A stretch of 64,000 nt of DNA from Pseudoclavibacter sp. CFCC 11306 (GCF_008831235.1 NZ_WBKF01000001.1:496001-560000), one strand, 5' to 3'. Positions 26,821 through 37,672 are shown, counted from the stretch's first letter. Made by a program: numbers and translations. The notes: generated from the sequence alone by a model not told the origin.

Positions 26821-27540
26821 ATGACCGAGATGTTCGACGCGTTCGACGCGACTCTGCTCACGATGTCGTCCAGCCCCTGGGTTCTCGTCTTCCTGTTTCT
26901 CTTCATCGCGATCGACGCGTTCTTTCCACCCGTGCCGAGTGAGTCTCTGGTGGTCGCCTTGGCGGCGCTGGCCGTCGCGCAGGGCGAGCCTCAACTCTGG
27001 ATGCTGCTGCTCGTCTCAGCGGTTGCCGCGGCAACCGGCGACAACATCGCCTTCTGGCTCGGTTCGCGACTGCATCTGGATCAGCGCGCCTGGGCGGCCC
27101 GACCACGCATGCAGCGGCTCATCCAGACCGCGCGCCACACGCTGCACCGCCGTCCGGCCGTCCTCATACTCGCCGCCCGCTACATTCCCGTCGGGCGCGT
27201 CGTCGTCAACATGACCGCCGGAGCCACGGACTTTCCCTGGCGCCGGTTCGCCCCGCTCAGTCTGCTCGCCGGAGCCAGCTGGTCGGTGTACTCGGTGCTG
27301 ATCGGTCTGCTCGCCGGGGCATGGGCGAAGCAGTCGCCGTTTCTCGCCGCCGTCCTCGCCATCGCCATCGCGCTCTCACTGGGCGTGATCATCGATTGGT
27401 CGGTCAAACGCTGGCAGCGACACCGCCGGCGAGTGCTGCGTGCTCGCATTCGAGAGGATGCCATGCGCCGCCGCACCGACGAGTGGCGGTCACCGGCACC
27501 GGCACCTGAGGCCAACAACGAAAGGAGTCTGCATGAGTGA
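26821..27540 (+). CDS. DedA family membrane protein
   Basis: A 239-residue DedA (SNARE-associated/VTT) protein with an N-terminal re-entrant region, membrane helices at about 22-45, 55-75, 140-165 and 175-195, and the family motif ARYIPVGRVVVNMTAG near 119-134. DedA proteins are lipid scramblases or undecaprenyl-phosphate/phosphatidylethanolamine flippases in other bacteria and affect envelope integrity. A basic, Arg-rich C-terminal tail follows. The last 8 nt overlap the downstream SGNH hydrolase gene, whose ribosome binding site lies inside this gene, so the two are coupled. Confidence 0.9.
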   Translation: MTEMFDAFDATLLTMSSSPWVLVFLFLFIAIDAFFPPVPSESLVVALAALAVAQGEPQLWMLLLVSAVAAATGDNIAFWLGSRLHLDQRAWAARPRMQRLIQTARHTLHRRPAVLILAARYIPVGRVVVNMTAGATDFPWRRFAPLSLLAGASWSVYSVLIGLLAGAWAKQSPFLAAVLAIAIALSLGVIIDWSVKRWQRHRRRVLRARIREDAMRRRTDEWRSPAPAPEANNERSLHE

Positions 27541-28330
27541 GCTCTCATCACCCGCCACCGTGCGTTTTCAGCGTTTCGTCGCCATCGGCGACAGTTTCAC
27601 CGAAGGCGTCGGAGACGAAGACCCGCAGGCTCCGGGCGGCGTACGAGGCTGGGCCGACCGAGCAGCCGAAGTTCTGGCCAGGCAGTCTTCCACGTTCGAA
27701 TACGCCAACCTCGCCGTGCGCGGCAAGCTCATTCAGCCGATCGTTCGCGAGCAGGTCGACCGGGCCATCGCGATGCGCCCGGATCTCATCACGTTCTGCG
27801 CCGGAGGCAACGACATTCTGCGCCCTGGCAGCGACCCCGACCGTGTGGCCGCCATCTTCGATCGCTCTCTGGCACGGCTGACCGCCACCGGCGCGACCGT
27901 GCTGATCTTCACCGGCCCCGATCTGCGCACCATGCCCGCCTTCGCTCTGATTCGCGGCAAAGTCGCCATCTACAACGAGAACATGCGCGCCAGCGCCGCA
28001 CGCCGGGGTGCGCTGGTCGTGGACCAATGGGGGCTGCGCGCACTCCATGACCCCAGTCGCTGGGCGCCGGATCGTCTGCATCTTTCGCCCCTCGGCCACC
28101 ATCTGATGGCCATTCGCGTGCTCGAGACGCTCGGTGTCGAACACGATCTCAGCCCCGAGCATGTGGCCGGGCCGCCTGTCGGTCGCTGGCACGTCACCTC
28201 CGCCGACGTCCAATGGGCCAGAGAGTATCTCTGGCCGTGGGCGATGCGGCGGCTGACCGGGCGCTCGTCGGCAGACGGTCGTCATGCCAAACTCGACCAC
28301 CCGGTGCATCCGACAGACGACTCAGAGTAG
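27533..28330 (+). CDS. SGNH/GDSL hydrolase
   Basis: A 265-residue GDSL-type esterase. Block I GDSFTEGVGD (near 18) carries the nucleophilic Ser, block III AGGNDIL is near 88, and block V DRLHLSPLGHH near 180 supplies Asp and His. No signal peptide is seen, so it is probably cytoplasmic. Family members deacylate lipids or sugars; the substrate is unknown. The ATG at 27533 has AAAGGAG 5 nt upstream and overlaps the DedA gene by 8 nt. A longer in-frame start inside DedA is not supported. Confidence 0.9.
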   Translation: MSELSSPATVRFQRFVAIGDSFTEGVGDEDPQAPGGVRGWADRAAEVLARQSSTFEYANLAVRGKLIQPIVREQVDRAIAMRPDLITFCAGGNDILRPGSDPDRVAAIFDRSLARLTATGATVLIFTGPDLRTMPAFALIRGKVAIYNENMRASAARRGALVVDQWGLRALHDPSRWAPDRLHLSPLGHHLMAIRVLETLGVEHDLSPEHVAGPPVGRWHVTSADVQWAREYLWPWAMRRLTGRSSADGRHAKLDHPVHPTDDSE

Positions 28331-28365
28331 GCCTCATCTGTCGCGCCGTGCCTGCGAACGCGCGA

Positions 28366-29052
28366 TCAGGCGGGTTCCTGCGCCCTGCACTCGCGGCCAC
28401 CGGGTGCGAGCATGTCGGCGCGCGGATGCCCGAGCGCGGCCCGCAGACGACGCCACGCCGGCAGCGCGGCACTCATCATGGCCTGGAACTCGGCACCGTG
28501 GTTGTGCACTCGCAGATGCACGAGTTCGTGCACCACGACGTACTCGACATAGGCGTCATCGTAGCGAGCCAGTTCGAGGCTGAAGCGAATGCGTCGGGTT
28601 GCGGGCGTGCAGCTGCCCCAGCGCGTGCGCATGAGACGCGGCGTCCACGTCGGCCGCGGCAGATCGAGACGCCGGGTCCACGATGCGATCAGCGCAGGCA
28701 CGAGCTCCGCCAGTCGGGCCTTCGCCCATGCGATCTGCTCTTCAGACCAGTCGAGCTGCGGAACCGCGATGTCTCGCCGCCGCTCTTCGGCCAGACAGCG
28801 ATCGATCCAGCTCCGATTGGTGCGCACGAAACGCCGCAGCTCGAACTCGCGCATGCCTGCCGGAGCCGTCAGCACCACAGAGCTGAGCGCGCTCAGAGCA
28901 CTCTGGGGTGCACCGCCCACGCGCCCCACTCTGAGGCTCACGCGCCGCACGGGGCGACGACGAAGCACACAGACCAGGTCGTCGACCTGCAGCAGTTCGT
29001 CGTGTGCGCCGCGCTGCGTCACCATGGTGCCTTCTGCCCTCGCTCGTCTCAT
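28366..29052 (-). CDS. YgjP-like zinc metallopeptidase-fold protein (DUF45)
   Basis: A 228-residue protein of the YgjP/WLM-like family with the zinc-binding motif VVHELVHLRVHNHGAEF (near 174-190), that is HExxH plus a downstream His, preceded by the conserved TRWGSCTPATRRI (near 146). Length is normal for the family, which is conserved but poorly characterised and often found beside restriction systems; none is present here. Start choice is open: the ATG at 29052 lies 12 nt after TAGAGT, whereas the ATG at 29025 has AGAAGG immediately upstream. No neighbour suggests a role. Confidence 0.85.
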   Translation of the reverse strand: MRRARAEGTMVTQRGAHDELLQVDDLVCVLRRRPVRRVSLRVGRVGGAPQSALSALSSVVLTAPAGMREFELRRFVRTNRSWIDRCLAEERRRDIAVPQLDWSEEQIAWAKARLAELVPALIASWTRRLDLPRPTWTPRLMRTRWGSCTPATRRIRFSLELARYDDAYVEYVVVHELVHLRVHNHGAEFQAMMSAALPAWRRLRAALGHPRADMLAPGGRECRAQEPA

Positions 29053-29080
29053 TCGGTCGCGCTGACTCTACCCTGACCGG

Positions 29081-29104
29081 CCGACACCGACACCGACACC
29101 GACC
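29081..29104. repeat. Short (CGACAC)n microrepeat
   Basis: Four near-perfect copies of the hexamer CGACAC/CGACCC lie between the YgjP-like gene and the MFS gene. Length variation here would change spacing upstream of the MFS promoter. Confidence 0.6.
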
Positions 29105-29155
29105 CCCGAGCAACGCGAGATTCAGTGCACCGAGAGCCGACAGCCTCCTCGGGTC

Positions 29156-29161
29156 TACACT
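29156..29161 (+). promoter_or_regulatory. -10 box of the MFS exporter gene (leaderless)
   Basis: TACACT ends 6 nt before the ATG at 29168. Confidence 0.6.
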
Positions 29162-29167
29162 GGCCGG

Positions 29168-30427
29168 ATGAATCAGCTGCGTCGGTATGCCGTGCCGATC
29201 TTTCTTCCAGCTCTGCTCTTCGCGACCGCTGAGGCCTGCCTGGTGCCTGTGCTGCCGGCCAGAGCGGTCGAGCTCGGAGCCGACACCGCCCTCGCGGGGC
29301 TCATCGCCGGCATGCTGATGATCGGCCAGGTGATCGGCGATCTGCCCAGCAGCTGGATGGTCGCTCGTCTCGGCGAGCAGCGCACGATGATCGTGGCGGC
29401 TGCCCTCGGCGCAGCCGGCGCCGCGGTTGCCGCAGTGGGATCGTCTGTGACCGTGCTGCTGGTCGGCACGCTGCTGGTCGGCATGGCCGCTGCCGCGTTC
29501 AACCTCGCCAGACACGCCCTGCTCACCGAGCTCGTGCCGGTCTCACATCGAGCCCGTGCCATGTCAGTGCTCGGCGGCACCGTCAGAGGCGGACTGTTTC
29601 TCGGCCCCATGCTCGTCGCACCCCTGATCGCATGGTTCGGCAGCACGTCGGCTTTCGTGGCCAGCATCGCGCTCAGCGTCGTGGTCGCCGTGCTGCTGGT
29701 CCTGATGCCCGACCCTGAGACACTGCTGCGAGCTGGCCCTCCCGCCGAGGCGCCCACGTCTGACGTGCCGGCCGCAGATCAGTCGCACGATGCCCACGCC
29801 TCCGACACCACGGCATCCGCCCCATCGCTGTGGCAGACCCTCGTCAGCTCGCGACGCGTGCTCGCGACCATGGGGCTGGGAATCGCCGCAGTGCAGCTGC
29901 TGCGATCCAGCCGCCAGGTCATTCTGCCGCTCTGGGGCACGCACATCGGCGCAGACACCGAGACCATCGCGCTGATCATGGGCATCGCGGGTGCCCTCGA
30001 CCTCGCGCTCTTCTACGTGTCGGGCCAGCTCATGGATCGCTTCGGGCGGCTCTGGGTCGTGCTGCCGACGCTGCTCGGTCTGGCGGTGACACACCTCGCG
30101 CTGCTGCCGGTGCACGGGCCGTGGGGGCTGCTCGTCACGGCGAGCCTGATGTCTCTGGCCAACGGCCTCGGATCCGGCATCATCATGACCATGGGCGCGG
30201 ATCTGGCGCCGGAGCATCACCCGGCGGCGTTTCTGGGAGCCTGGCGCCTGGTCGCAGACGCCGGCAGCGCGAGTTCGCCGCTGATTCTCTCCGGCCTCGC
30301 CGCCGCCGCAGGAATCGCGGCCTCTGCCGCGGTCATGGCCGGTCTGGGCGTCGTCGGAGCCTGGCTGCTGTGGCACTTCACGCCGAAGTTCCTGCCTCCG
30401 GAACTCTCCGGTCGCGGTCGGGTCTGA
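29168..30427 (+). CDS. Major facilitator superfamily transporter
   Basis: A 419-residue MFS protein with 12 predicted helices in two bundles joined by a charged loop of about 50 residues (187-230, rich in Ala, Asp and Ser). The motif-A-like loop after helix 2 (DLPSSWMVARLGEQR, near 58-72) and the second-half equivalent (QLMDRFGRLW near 285) are present. The arrangement resembles drug or metabolite exporters; the substrate is unknown. The start lies 6 nt after a -10 box. No regulator is adjacent. Confidence 0.85.
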   Translation: MNQLRRYAVPIFLPALLFATAEACLVPVLPARAVELGADTALAGLIAGMLMIGQVIGDLPSSWMVARLGEQRTMIVAAALGAAGAAVAAVGSSVTVLLVGTLLVGMAAAAFNLARHALLTELVPVSHRARAMSVLGGTVRGGLFLGPMLVAPLIAWFGSTSAFVASIALSVVVAVLLVLMPDPETLLRAGPPAEAPTSDVPAADQSHDAHASDTTASAPSLWQTLVSSRRVLATMGLGIAAVQLLRSSRQVILPLWGTHIGADTETIALIMGIAGALDLALFYVSGQLMDRFGRLWVVLPTLLGLAVTHLALLPVHGPWGLLVTASLMSLANGLGSGIIMTMGADLAPEHHPAAFLGAWRLVADAGSASSPLILSGLAAAAGIAASAAVMAGLGVVGAWLLWHFTPKFLPPELSGRGRV

Positions 30428-30535
30428 AGCCCGGCGGCTCGTCTGGGGTCGCACCGCTCGGCCGGTCGTCGTGAGCGTGCACGAAGCTCTCGCTAGCATG
30501 GAGTCACCCTTTTTCAGATGGATGAGAGACCGAAC

Positions 30536-31261
30536 ATGCCAGACTCCCCCGCGCCCGCTCAGCAGTCGTCGTCAGACGGAGCGCCTGCGCTCCGCGTCGA
30601 GACCTGGATCGACCTCGCCTGCCCGTGGAGCTACATCGGACTGAGCAATCTGCTCGCAGCGGTACAGCGCTTCAGCGAAGAGCGGCCTGAGAACCGTGTG
30701 CTGCTCGGCCTGCGCAGCTACGAGCTCAACCCCGATGCAGATGACGCAGACGCCCGCAGCGCGGCGCAGCATCTGGCCGACATCAAGGGCATCACGGTGT
30801 CTCAGGCCCAAACCGAGCTCGAACGAGTGACCGTGGCCGCCGCCGACGCCGGGCTCGACTTCCACTTCGACGTGCTGCAGCAGTCGAACACCGGTCTCGC
30901 CCACGAGCTGCTGCACGCGGCCCGTCTCGACCACCGGGAACGCGAAGTCGCACTGGCACTGTTTCACGCCCACTTCAGCGAGGGCCGCCACATCGGTCGT
31001 CTCGAGACGCTCGAGGAGATCGCCGGTGAGCAGGGCCTCGATGTCGCATCGATCAGTCGCGAGCTGACCACGCATTCGCACACGGGCGAGGTGCAGGCCG
31101 ACGAACGACGCGCCGCCGAGCTCGGCATCTCATCTGTGCCGTTCTTCCTGTTCAACGATCGCTTCGGCGCCTCCGGCGCCCAGCCGGTCGAGGCCCTGCT
31201 CGAGGTGCTGCACGAGGTGCTGCACGAGGTGCAGACGCGGGTCGGCGCCGACGCTCGCTGA
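30536..31261 (+). CDS. DsbA-family (FrnE-like) oxidoreductase with a single active-site cysteine
   Basis: A 241-residue thioredoxin-fold protein of the DsbA/FrnE family. The active-site region reads ACPWSYIGLSNL (near 22-33). The family's usual CPWC is CPWS here, so only one catalytic thiol remains. The cis-Pro loop is in ISSVPFFLFNDRF (near 199-211). No signal peptide is seen, so it is cytoplasmic. The monothiol suggests isomerase, glutathione/mycothiol transferase-like or reductase activity rather than disulfide formation. The tail repeats EVLHEVLHEV from an in-DNA duplication. Start 30536 is preferred (GAGAG upstream); 30518 is an alternative 6 codons earlier. Confidence 0.82.
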   Translation: MPDSPAPAQQSSSDGAPALRVETWIDLACPWSYIGLSNLLAAVQRFSEERPENRVLLGLRSYELNPDADDADARSAAQHLADIKGITVSQAQTELERVTVAAADAGLDFHFDVLQQSNTGLAHELLHAARLDHREREVALALFHAHFSEGRHIGRLETLEEIAGEQGLDVASISRELTTHSHTGEVQADERRAAELGISSVPFFLFNDRFGASGAQPVEALLEVLHEVLHEVQTRVGADAR

Positions 31262-31263
31262 GA

Positions 31264-31292
31264 CTGACCCTCCGGGGTCGCAGGCGTATACT
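31264..31292 (+). promoter_or_regulatory. thiD promoter
   Basis: CTGACC (31264-31269) and TATACT (31287-31292) are 17 nt apart and place the start just before the TPP aptamer. Confidence 0.6.
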
Positions 31293-31302
31293 CTGTGCGT
31301 GT

Positions 31303-31379
31303 GACACGGGGTGCCCCGAACGAGGGCTGAGAAGAGACCCGTCGAACCTGCTCTCGTCAGCACGAGCGAAGGGATCGTC
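31303..31379 (+). ncRNA. TPP riboswitch (thiD)
   Basis: THI-box elements occur in order: ACGGGGTGCCCC, GGGCTGAGAAGAGACCCG, TCGAACCTGCTC, the arm CTCGTCAGCACGAG, and GCGAAGGGATCGTC. GAC/GTC close P1. One variation is CCTGCTC in place of the usual CCTGATC. The start codon of thiD is 4 nt past the aptamer and the AAGGG ribosome binding site is inside it, which indicates translational control. Confidence 0.92.
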
Positions 31380-31382
31380 CAA

Positions 31383-32246
31383 ATGACCGTCAACCATGCC
31401 GCATCACGCCCGGAGAGCATCCGCGTGCCGCGCATCCTCAGCATCGCAGGCACCGACCCCACCGGCGGCGCCGGGGTGCAGGCCGATCTGAAATCGATCT
31501 CGGCGATGGGCGGCTACGCCATGGCGGTCGTCACCGCGCTCGTGGCGCAGAACACCCGGGGCGTGCGCTCGGTGCACCTGCCGCCGGTCTCTTTTCTGCG
31601 CGAGCAGCTGGAGGCTGTGTCTGACGACGTGGAGATCGACGGCGTGAAGATCGGCATGCTCGCCGACGCCGACACCGTCACGACGGTGAAGGCCTGGCTT
31701 GACGAGGTGCGGCCGCCGATCGTGGTGCTCGACCCAGTGATGGTGGCCACCAGCGGCGACCGCCTGCTTGCCGAAGACGCCGAGGCGGCCGTGCGAGATC
31801 TCTGCCGCAGTGCCGATCTGATCACCCCCAACGTTCCGGAGCTCGCGGTGCTCGCCGACGCGTCTGAGGCACAGACGTGGGCGGATGCCGTGGCTCAGGC
31901 CCGACTCGTCAGCGCACGCTGCGATACCGTGGTGCTCGTCAAAGGCGGGCATTTGGTCGGCGATCGCGTGCACGACGCGCTTGTCGACGCCCGGTCTGAC
32001 CCTGAGGGGTCGCCCGTGCCCGACGGGCTCTTCGAAGCCGACGCTCCGCGCGTCGACACCGACTGCACGCACGGAACCGGATGCACGCTCTCTTCGGCCA
32101 TGGCGACTCGCCTCGCGGCAGGCGACGACTGGCCCACCGCGCTGATCACGGTCAAGGCCTGGCTCACCCGGGCGCTGCGCAGCGCCGACGCTCTGCACGT
32201 CGGGCAGGGTCACGGCCCGGTCGATCACTTCGTCGACCTGCGCTGA
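31383..32246 (+). CDS. thiD: Hydroxymethylpyrimidine/phosphomethylpyrimidine kinase
   Basis: A 287-residue ribokinase-like kinase that phosphorylates HMP twice to give HMP-pyrophosphate for coupling by ThiE. Motifs are IAGTDPTGGAGVQADLKSIS (near 23-42, substrate loop), VLDPVMVATSGDRLL (near 117), TPNVPELAVLA, and DTDCTHGTGCTLSSAMA (near 226-242) with the anion hole and catalytic Asp replaced in the usual HGTGC context. The ATG at 31383 directly follows a TPP riboswitch. Length is typical for single-domain ThiD. It is convergent with the thiO-S-G-F operon. Confidence 0.95.
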   Translation: MTVNHAASRPESIRVPRILSIAGTDPTGGAGVQADLKSISAMGGYAMAVVTALVAQNTRGVRSVHLPPVSFLREQLEAVSDDVEIDGVKIGMLADADTVTTVKAWLDEVRPPIVVLDPVMVATSGDRLLAEDAEAAVRDLCRSADLITPNVPELAVLADASEAQTWADAVAQARLVSARCDTVVLVKGGHLVGDRVHDALVDARSDPEGSPVPDGLFEADAPRVDTDCTHGTGCTLSSAMATRLAAGDDWPTALITVKAWLTRALRSADALHVGQGHGPVDHFVDLR

Positions 32247-32273
32247 CGCTCGACGCCGAGCCAGTCGCGCAGA

Positions 32274-32317
32274 GATGGTTCAGTGGCGCAGCGATGGTTC
32301 AGGGGCTCAGCGATGAT

Positions 32318-32330
<13 letters not shown>
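32274..32330. repeat. Three tandem 19-bp repeats
   Basis: Units GATGGTTCAGTGGCGCAGC (32274-32292), GATGGTTCAGGGGCTCAGC (32293-32311) and GATGATTCAGTAGCGCGGC (32312-32330) lie head to tail between convergent thiD and thiF, the last covering the thiF stop codon. They read as a local duplication; no terminator is obvious in this gap. Confidence 0.75.
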
Positions 32331-34524
<2,194 letters not shown>

Positions 34525-34528
<4 letters not shown>

Positions 34529-35802
34529 GCGGATGCTCCTGTGGGGGTCTCGGATCGATCGTCTGACGAGAAGCGCCAGGGGTCGAACGCCTGCCAGTCG
34601 GATGCTGCGGCGGTGCCGTCGACGAGATCGGAGATCACGACGGCGTTCTGAGCGCTGAGCAGGATGCCATGGCGGTGGGTGCCGGTGTTGGCGAGCAGCC
34701 CGTCGGCGACTCGGCCGAGCAGAGGCGCGTTGTCCGGTGTGCCGGGGCGGGCACGAGCAGTGGCCTCGATGAGTTCGAGGTCGTCGACCGCCGGCAGCAG
34801 CTCGTGGGCGTCGCGAAGCAGCTGCAGCACGCTGCCTGCGAGCACGGCGTCTCGAGCGTCTTCGCGTTCGGTCGCCCCGATCACGACCGTTCCGTCTTCG
34901 CGCGGCACGATGTAGACGCTGCGGCCGTGGACGAGGCCGCGGATCGTGTGAGTGGTGAGCGGGCGCAGCCGCTCCGGAGTGCGCAGACGCAGCACGTCGC
35001 CGTGCACCGGGCGGATCGGCCAGACCAGACCTCGCGGCAGGCCGCCGAGCCTCGGGCTCTCCAGGCCGTTGGCCACCACGACTTCGTCTGCCTCGATGAC
35101 CTGCTGCGCCGACACGCTCGGGATCGGGCTCGCCGGCGGCACGTCGGCCACGACCTCGCTCGACGGCCACGCGGGCTGTTCGTCGAAGCGATGGGTGACC
35201 GGCCCTTCTCGACGTTCGCTCGGTTCGAGACGAACGCCGACCACCCGCTCGTCTCGCCAGAGCAGTTCCACGGCGCGTTCTGGCACCACATGCACGTCGT
35301 CGCACACTTCGAGGGCCGACATATAGGCCCCGGCGAGGCGTCGCGGGGTGATCTGGTGGTCGTCGCGGGCCAGGAACGCCCCGCTGATGCCCGGGCCGAG
35401 CAGCGGCTCAAGCGCACGGGCCTCTCGTGAGGTGAGATCCTGCACGTCGAGCCCGAGTTCGAGCTGCTGGGCGCGCAGGCTTCGCAGCAGCTCGCGATCG
35501 GCGGCGTCGGCGGTGGCGACGATGGTCGGCGTCGACCGGTAGCCGGTGCCGACCACGGTCGCCTGGTCCAGCTCGGCGACGATCTGCGGGTAGAGACGCG
35601 CGGCCGGCACGGAGAGCGCGAGCAGACTCTCTTCTTCGAAGGCGTACTCGCTCACGGCGGCGAGCATCCCGGCCGCCGCATGACTGGCGCCCGAGGCGGG
35701 CGCCGGATCGACGATCGTCACCGCGTGACCGCGCTGATGCAGTCGCCACGCGGTCGCCAGGCCGACGACGCCGGCACCGATGACGATGACATGCTTGTTC
35801 AT
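34525..35802 (-). CDS. thiO: Glycine oxidase
   Basis: A 425-residue FAD-dependent amine oxidase that converts glycine to the imine (dehydroglycine) needed by ThiG under aerobic conditions. The FAD dinucleotide motif [19 protein letters not shown] is at 6-24; [12 protein letters not shown] (near 37) and [14 protein letters not shown] near the C-terminus are typical of ThiO. It is somewhat longer than B. subtilis ThiO (369), with an extra segment around 195-235. It is the first gene of the operon, directly behind a TPP riboswitch whose 3' strand carries the ribosome binding site. Confidence 0.93.
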
Positions 35803-35805
35803 TCT

Positions 35806-35922
35806 GCTCGCTTCCTACGCCGGTATGATCCGGATCAGGTCGACGGTCTGCACACGATCACCGGCCTGTTTCGGCCTGGTGAATCGCGCGCACTCTCAGC
35901 CGAGTTCTCGGCTCCCGTGCTC
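35806..35922 (-). ncRNA. TPP riboswitch (thiOSGF operon) with extended P3 arm
   Basis: On the minus strand: CACGGGAGCC, GGCTGAGAGTG, then an inserted long hairpin (ATTCACCAGGCC paired with GGCCGGTGAT around a GAAACA loop), GCAGACCGTCGACCTGATCC, the arm CCGGATCATACCGG, and GCGTAGGAAGC. This is a THI-box with an enlarged P3a arm. AGGAAG in the conserved 3' element lies 8 nt before the thiO ATG, so repression by TPP is probably at translation. Confidence 0.92.
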
Positions 35923-35932
35923 ATGTGGGGCA

Positions 35933-35938
35933 ATTGTA
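35933..35938 (-). promoter_or_regulatory. -10 box of the thiO operon
   Basis: TACAAT on the minus strand lies about 12 nt upstream of the first aptamer base. It is only 12 nt from the oppositely directed thiE -10 box, so the two promoters overlap. Confidence 0.6.
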
Positions 35939-35950
35939 CCGCCCGGTTCG

Positions 35951-35956
35951 TACACT
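35951..35956 (+). promoter_or_regulatory. -10 box of thiE (leaderless)
   Basis: TACACT ends 6 nt before the ATG at 35963 and supports that start over the internal ATG at 36041. Confidence 0.55.
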
Positions 35957-35962
35957 GGACGC

Positions 35963-36688
35963 ATGATCGTCAAGTCTCAGCACGCTGACCGCTCCACCGA
36001 CCCGCACGCCACACCTCGCACCCGAGAATGGCGACTGAGCATGCTGCAGCAGGCGCAGCTGTATCTGTGCACCGACGCAAGACTGGGCACCGGAGACTTC
36101 GACGAGTTCGTGGACGCCGCCTACCGCGGAGGCGTCGACATCATTCAGCTGCGCGACAAGCATCTCGACGCCGGTGATGAGCTGGAGTACTTCGAGCTGC
36201 TCGCGGCTGCGGCGCGCCGACATGGGCGACTCTTCGCCGCCAACGACCGAGCCGACGTCGCCACGCTGACCGGCGCCGACATCCTGCACGTCGGGCAGCG
36301 CGACCTCAGCGTCGCCGACGCCCGTTCGCTGCTGCCGGAGGGCACGCTCGTCGGCCTGTCGACGCATTCCCGAGTGCAGGCCGAGCAGGCGCGTCTGGGC
36401 GATCCTGACTATTACTGCATCGGGCCGGTCTGGCGCACTCCCACGAAACCGGGTCGGGCCCCGGTCACCCTCGACGCCGTACGACAGGTGCATACGCAGA
36501 GCCGTGGCGATGCCAAGCCGTGGTTCGCCATCGGCGGCGTCAACGCCGAGACCCTGGAGCAGGTGCTCGACGCCGGGGCGAACCGCATCGTCGTCGTACG
36601 TGCGATCACCCAGGCAGACGACCCCGAGGCCGCCGCTCGCGAGCTGCGCTCGGCGCTGCCACCGCTGCCCGAGCTCGTCACAGCGTGA
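35963..36688 (+). CDS. thiE: Thiamine-phosphate synthase
   Basis: A TIM-barrel enzyme joining HMP-pyrophosphate and thiazole phosphate to thiamine phosphate. Counting from the upstream ATG it has 241 residues, of which the first 26 are a hydrophilic extension. The conserved core begins [10 protein letters not shown], with IIQLRDK (near 60), AANDRADVA (near 93), [12 protein letters not shown] (near 112), [13 protein letters not shown] (near 154) and [10 protein letters not shown] (near 189). The ATG at 35963 sits 6 nt after TACACT and lacks a ribosome binding site, fitting leaderless expression. The ATG at 36041 would give a canonical 215-residue protein and cannot be excluded. Unlike the other thiamine genes here, no riboswitch precedes it. 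Confidence 0.93.
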   Translation: MIVKSQHADRSTDPHATPRTREWRLSMLQQAQLYLCTDARLGTGDFDEFVDAAYRGGVDIIQLRDKHLDAGDELEYFELLAAAARRHGRLFAANDRADVATLTGADILHVGQRDLSVADARSLLPEGTLVGLSTHSRVQAEQARLGDPDYYCIGPVWRTPTKPGRAPVTLDAVRQVHTQSRGDAKPWFAIGGVNAETLEQVLDAGANRIVVVRAITQADDPEAAARELRSALPPLPELVTA

Positions 36689-36694
36689 GATAAT
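36689..36694 (+). promoter_or_regulatory. -10 box upstream of fda
   Basis: GATAAT overlaps the thiE stop codon and is preceded by TGA (extended -10-like). It would give a leader of about 45 nt. Confidence 0.45.
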
Positions 36695-36748
36695 GATCGT
36701 CGTGTCGCACGACGGCACCCTGCTGACCAAACAAAGAAAGCGGTGACC

Positions 36749-37648
36749 ATGTCATCAGTGTTCGATGCACAGTACGAGCGGTTCTCGACCGGTGCCGGCT
36801 TCCTGGCCGCGCTCGATCAGTCCGGAGGCAGCACGCCCAAGGCGCTGCGTCTCTACGGAGTGGACGAATCGCAGTACCGCAATGAGACCGAGATGTTCGA
36901 CCTCATTCACGAGCTGCGCACTCGCATCATCACCAGCCCTGCTTTCACCAGCGAGCGTGTGCTCGGCGCGATTCTCTTCGAGCAGACGGTCGACCGTGAG
37001 ATCAACGGGGCCCCGAGCGCGAAGTATCTCTGGAACGAGCTGGGCATCGTGCCGTTCCTGAAGATCGACAAAGGGCTCGCCGAGCTCAAAGACGGCGTGC
37101 AGGTGCTCAAGCCGATCCCGACGCTGCAGCAGCAGCTCGACAAGGCGAACGCGAACGAGGTCTTCGGCACGAAAGAGCGCTCGCTGATCAAACAGGCCAA
37201 CGAGTCGGGCATCATCGCCGTCGTCGACCAGCAGTTCGAGCTGGCCGATCAGGTGCTCGACGCCGGGCTCGTGCCGATCATCGAGCCCGAGGTCGACATC
37301 ACCGCAGCAGACAAGGCCGATTCCGAGTCGATTCTGCGCGATCAGATTCTGCAGCACCTCGATGCGCTGCCCGAGGGGCGCAACGTGACGCTCAAGCTCT
37401 CACTGCCCACCGAGGCCGGCTTCTACTCCGCTCTCGTCGACCACGACCGCGTCGTGCGCGTCGTGGCCCTCTCAGGTGGCTACAGCCGAGACGAGGCCAA
37501 CGCGCTGCTGGCCAAGAATCCGGGAGTCATCGCCAGCTTCAGCCGCGCCCTCACCGAGGGTCTCACCGCACAGCAGAGCGACGACGAGTTCAACCAGACG
37601 CTCGACGCCGCCATCGAGAGCATCTACCAGGCGTCGATCGCCGGCTGA
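36749..37648 (+). CDS. fda: Class I fructose-bisphosphate aldolase
   Basis: A 299-residue Schiff-base aldolase cleaving fructose 1,6-bisphosphate to triose phosphates. Features are AALDQSGGSTPKAL (near 17-30), FLKIDKGLAEL (near 104), IIEPEVDI (near 178) and LKLSLPTE (near 216, Schiff-base lysine region). Length and motif order match the Staphylococcus-type class I enzyme (296 residues), a minority form in bacteria. The ATG at 36749 is used; a GTG two codons upstream is possible. The leader has only a weak AAGAAAG ribosome binding site. The downstream ybaK gene is 24 nt away and could be cotranscribed. Confidence 0.92.
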   Translation: MSSVFDAQYERFSTGAGFLAALDQSGGSTPKALRLYGVDESQYRNETEMFDLIHELRTRIITSPAFTSERVLGAILFEQTVDREINGAPSAKYLWNELGIVPFLKIDKGLAELKDGVQVLKPIPTLQQQLDKANANEVFGTKERSLIKQANESGIIAVVDQQFELADQVLDAGLVPIIEPEVDITAADKADSESILRDQILQHLDALPEGRNVTLKLSLPTEAGFYSALVDHDRVVRVVALSGGYSRDEANALLAKNPGVIASFSRALTEGLTAQQSDDEFNQTLDAAIESIYQASIAG

Positions 37649-37672
37649 GACACGCGAAAGAGATCGACACAG

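Noticed and set aside
29078-29104. Possible CRISPR or regulatory repeat at the CGACAC hexamers
   Set aside because: Unit length is 6 bp with no spacers; a simple microrepeat only.
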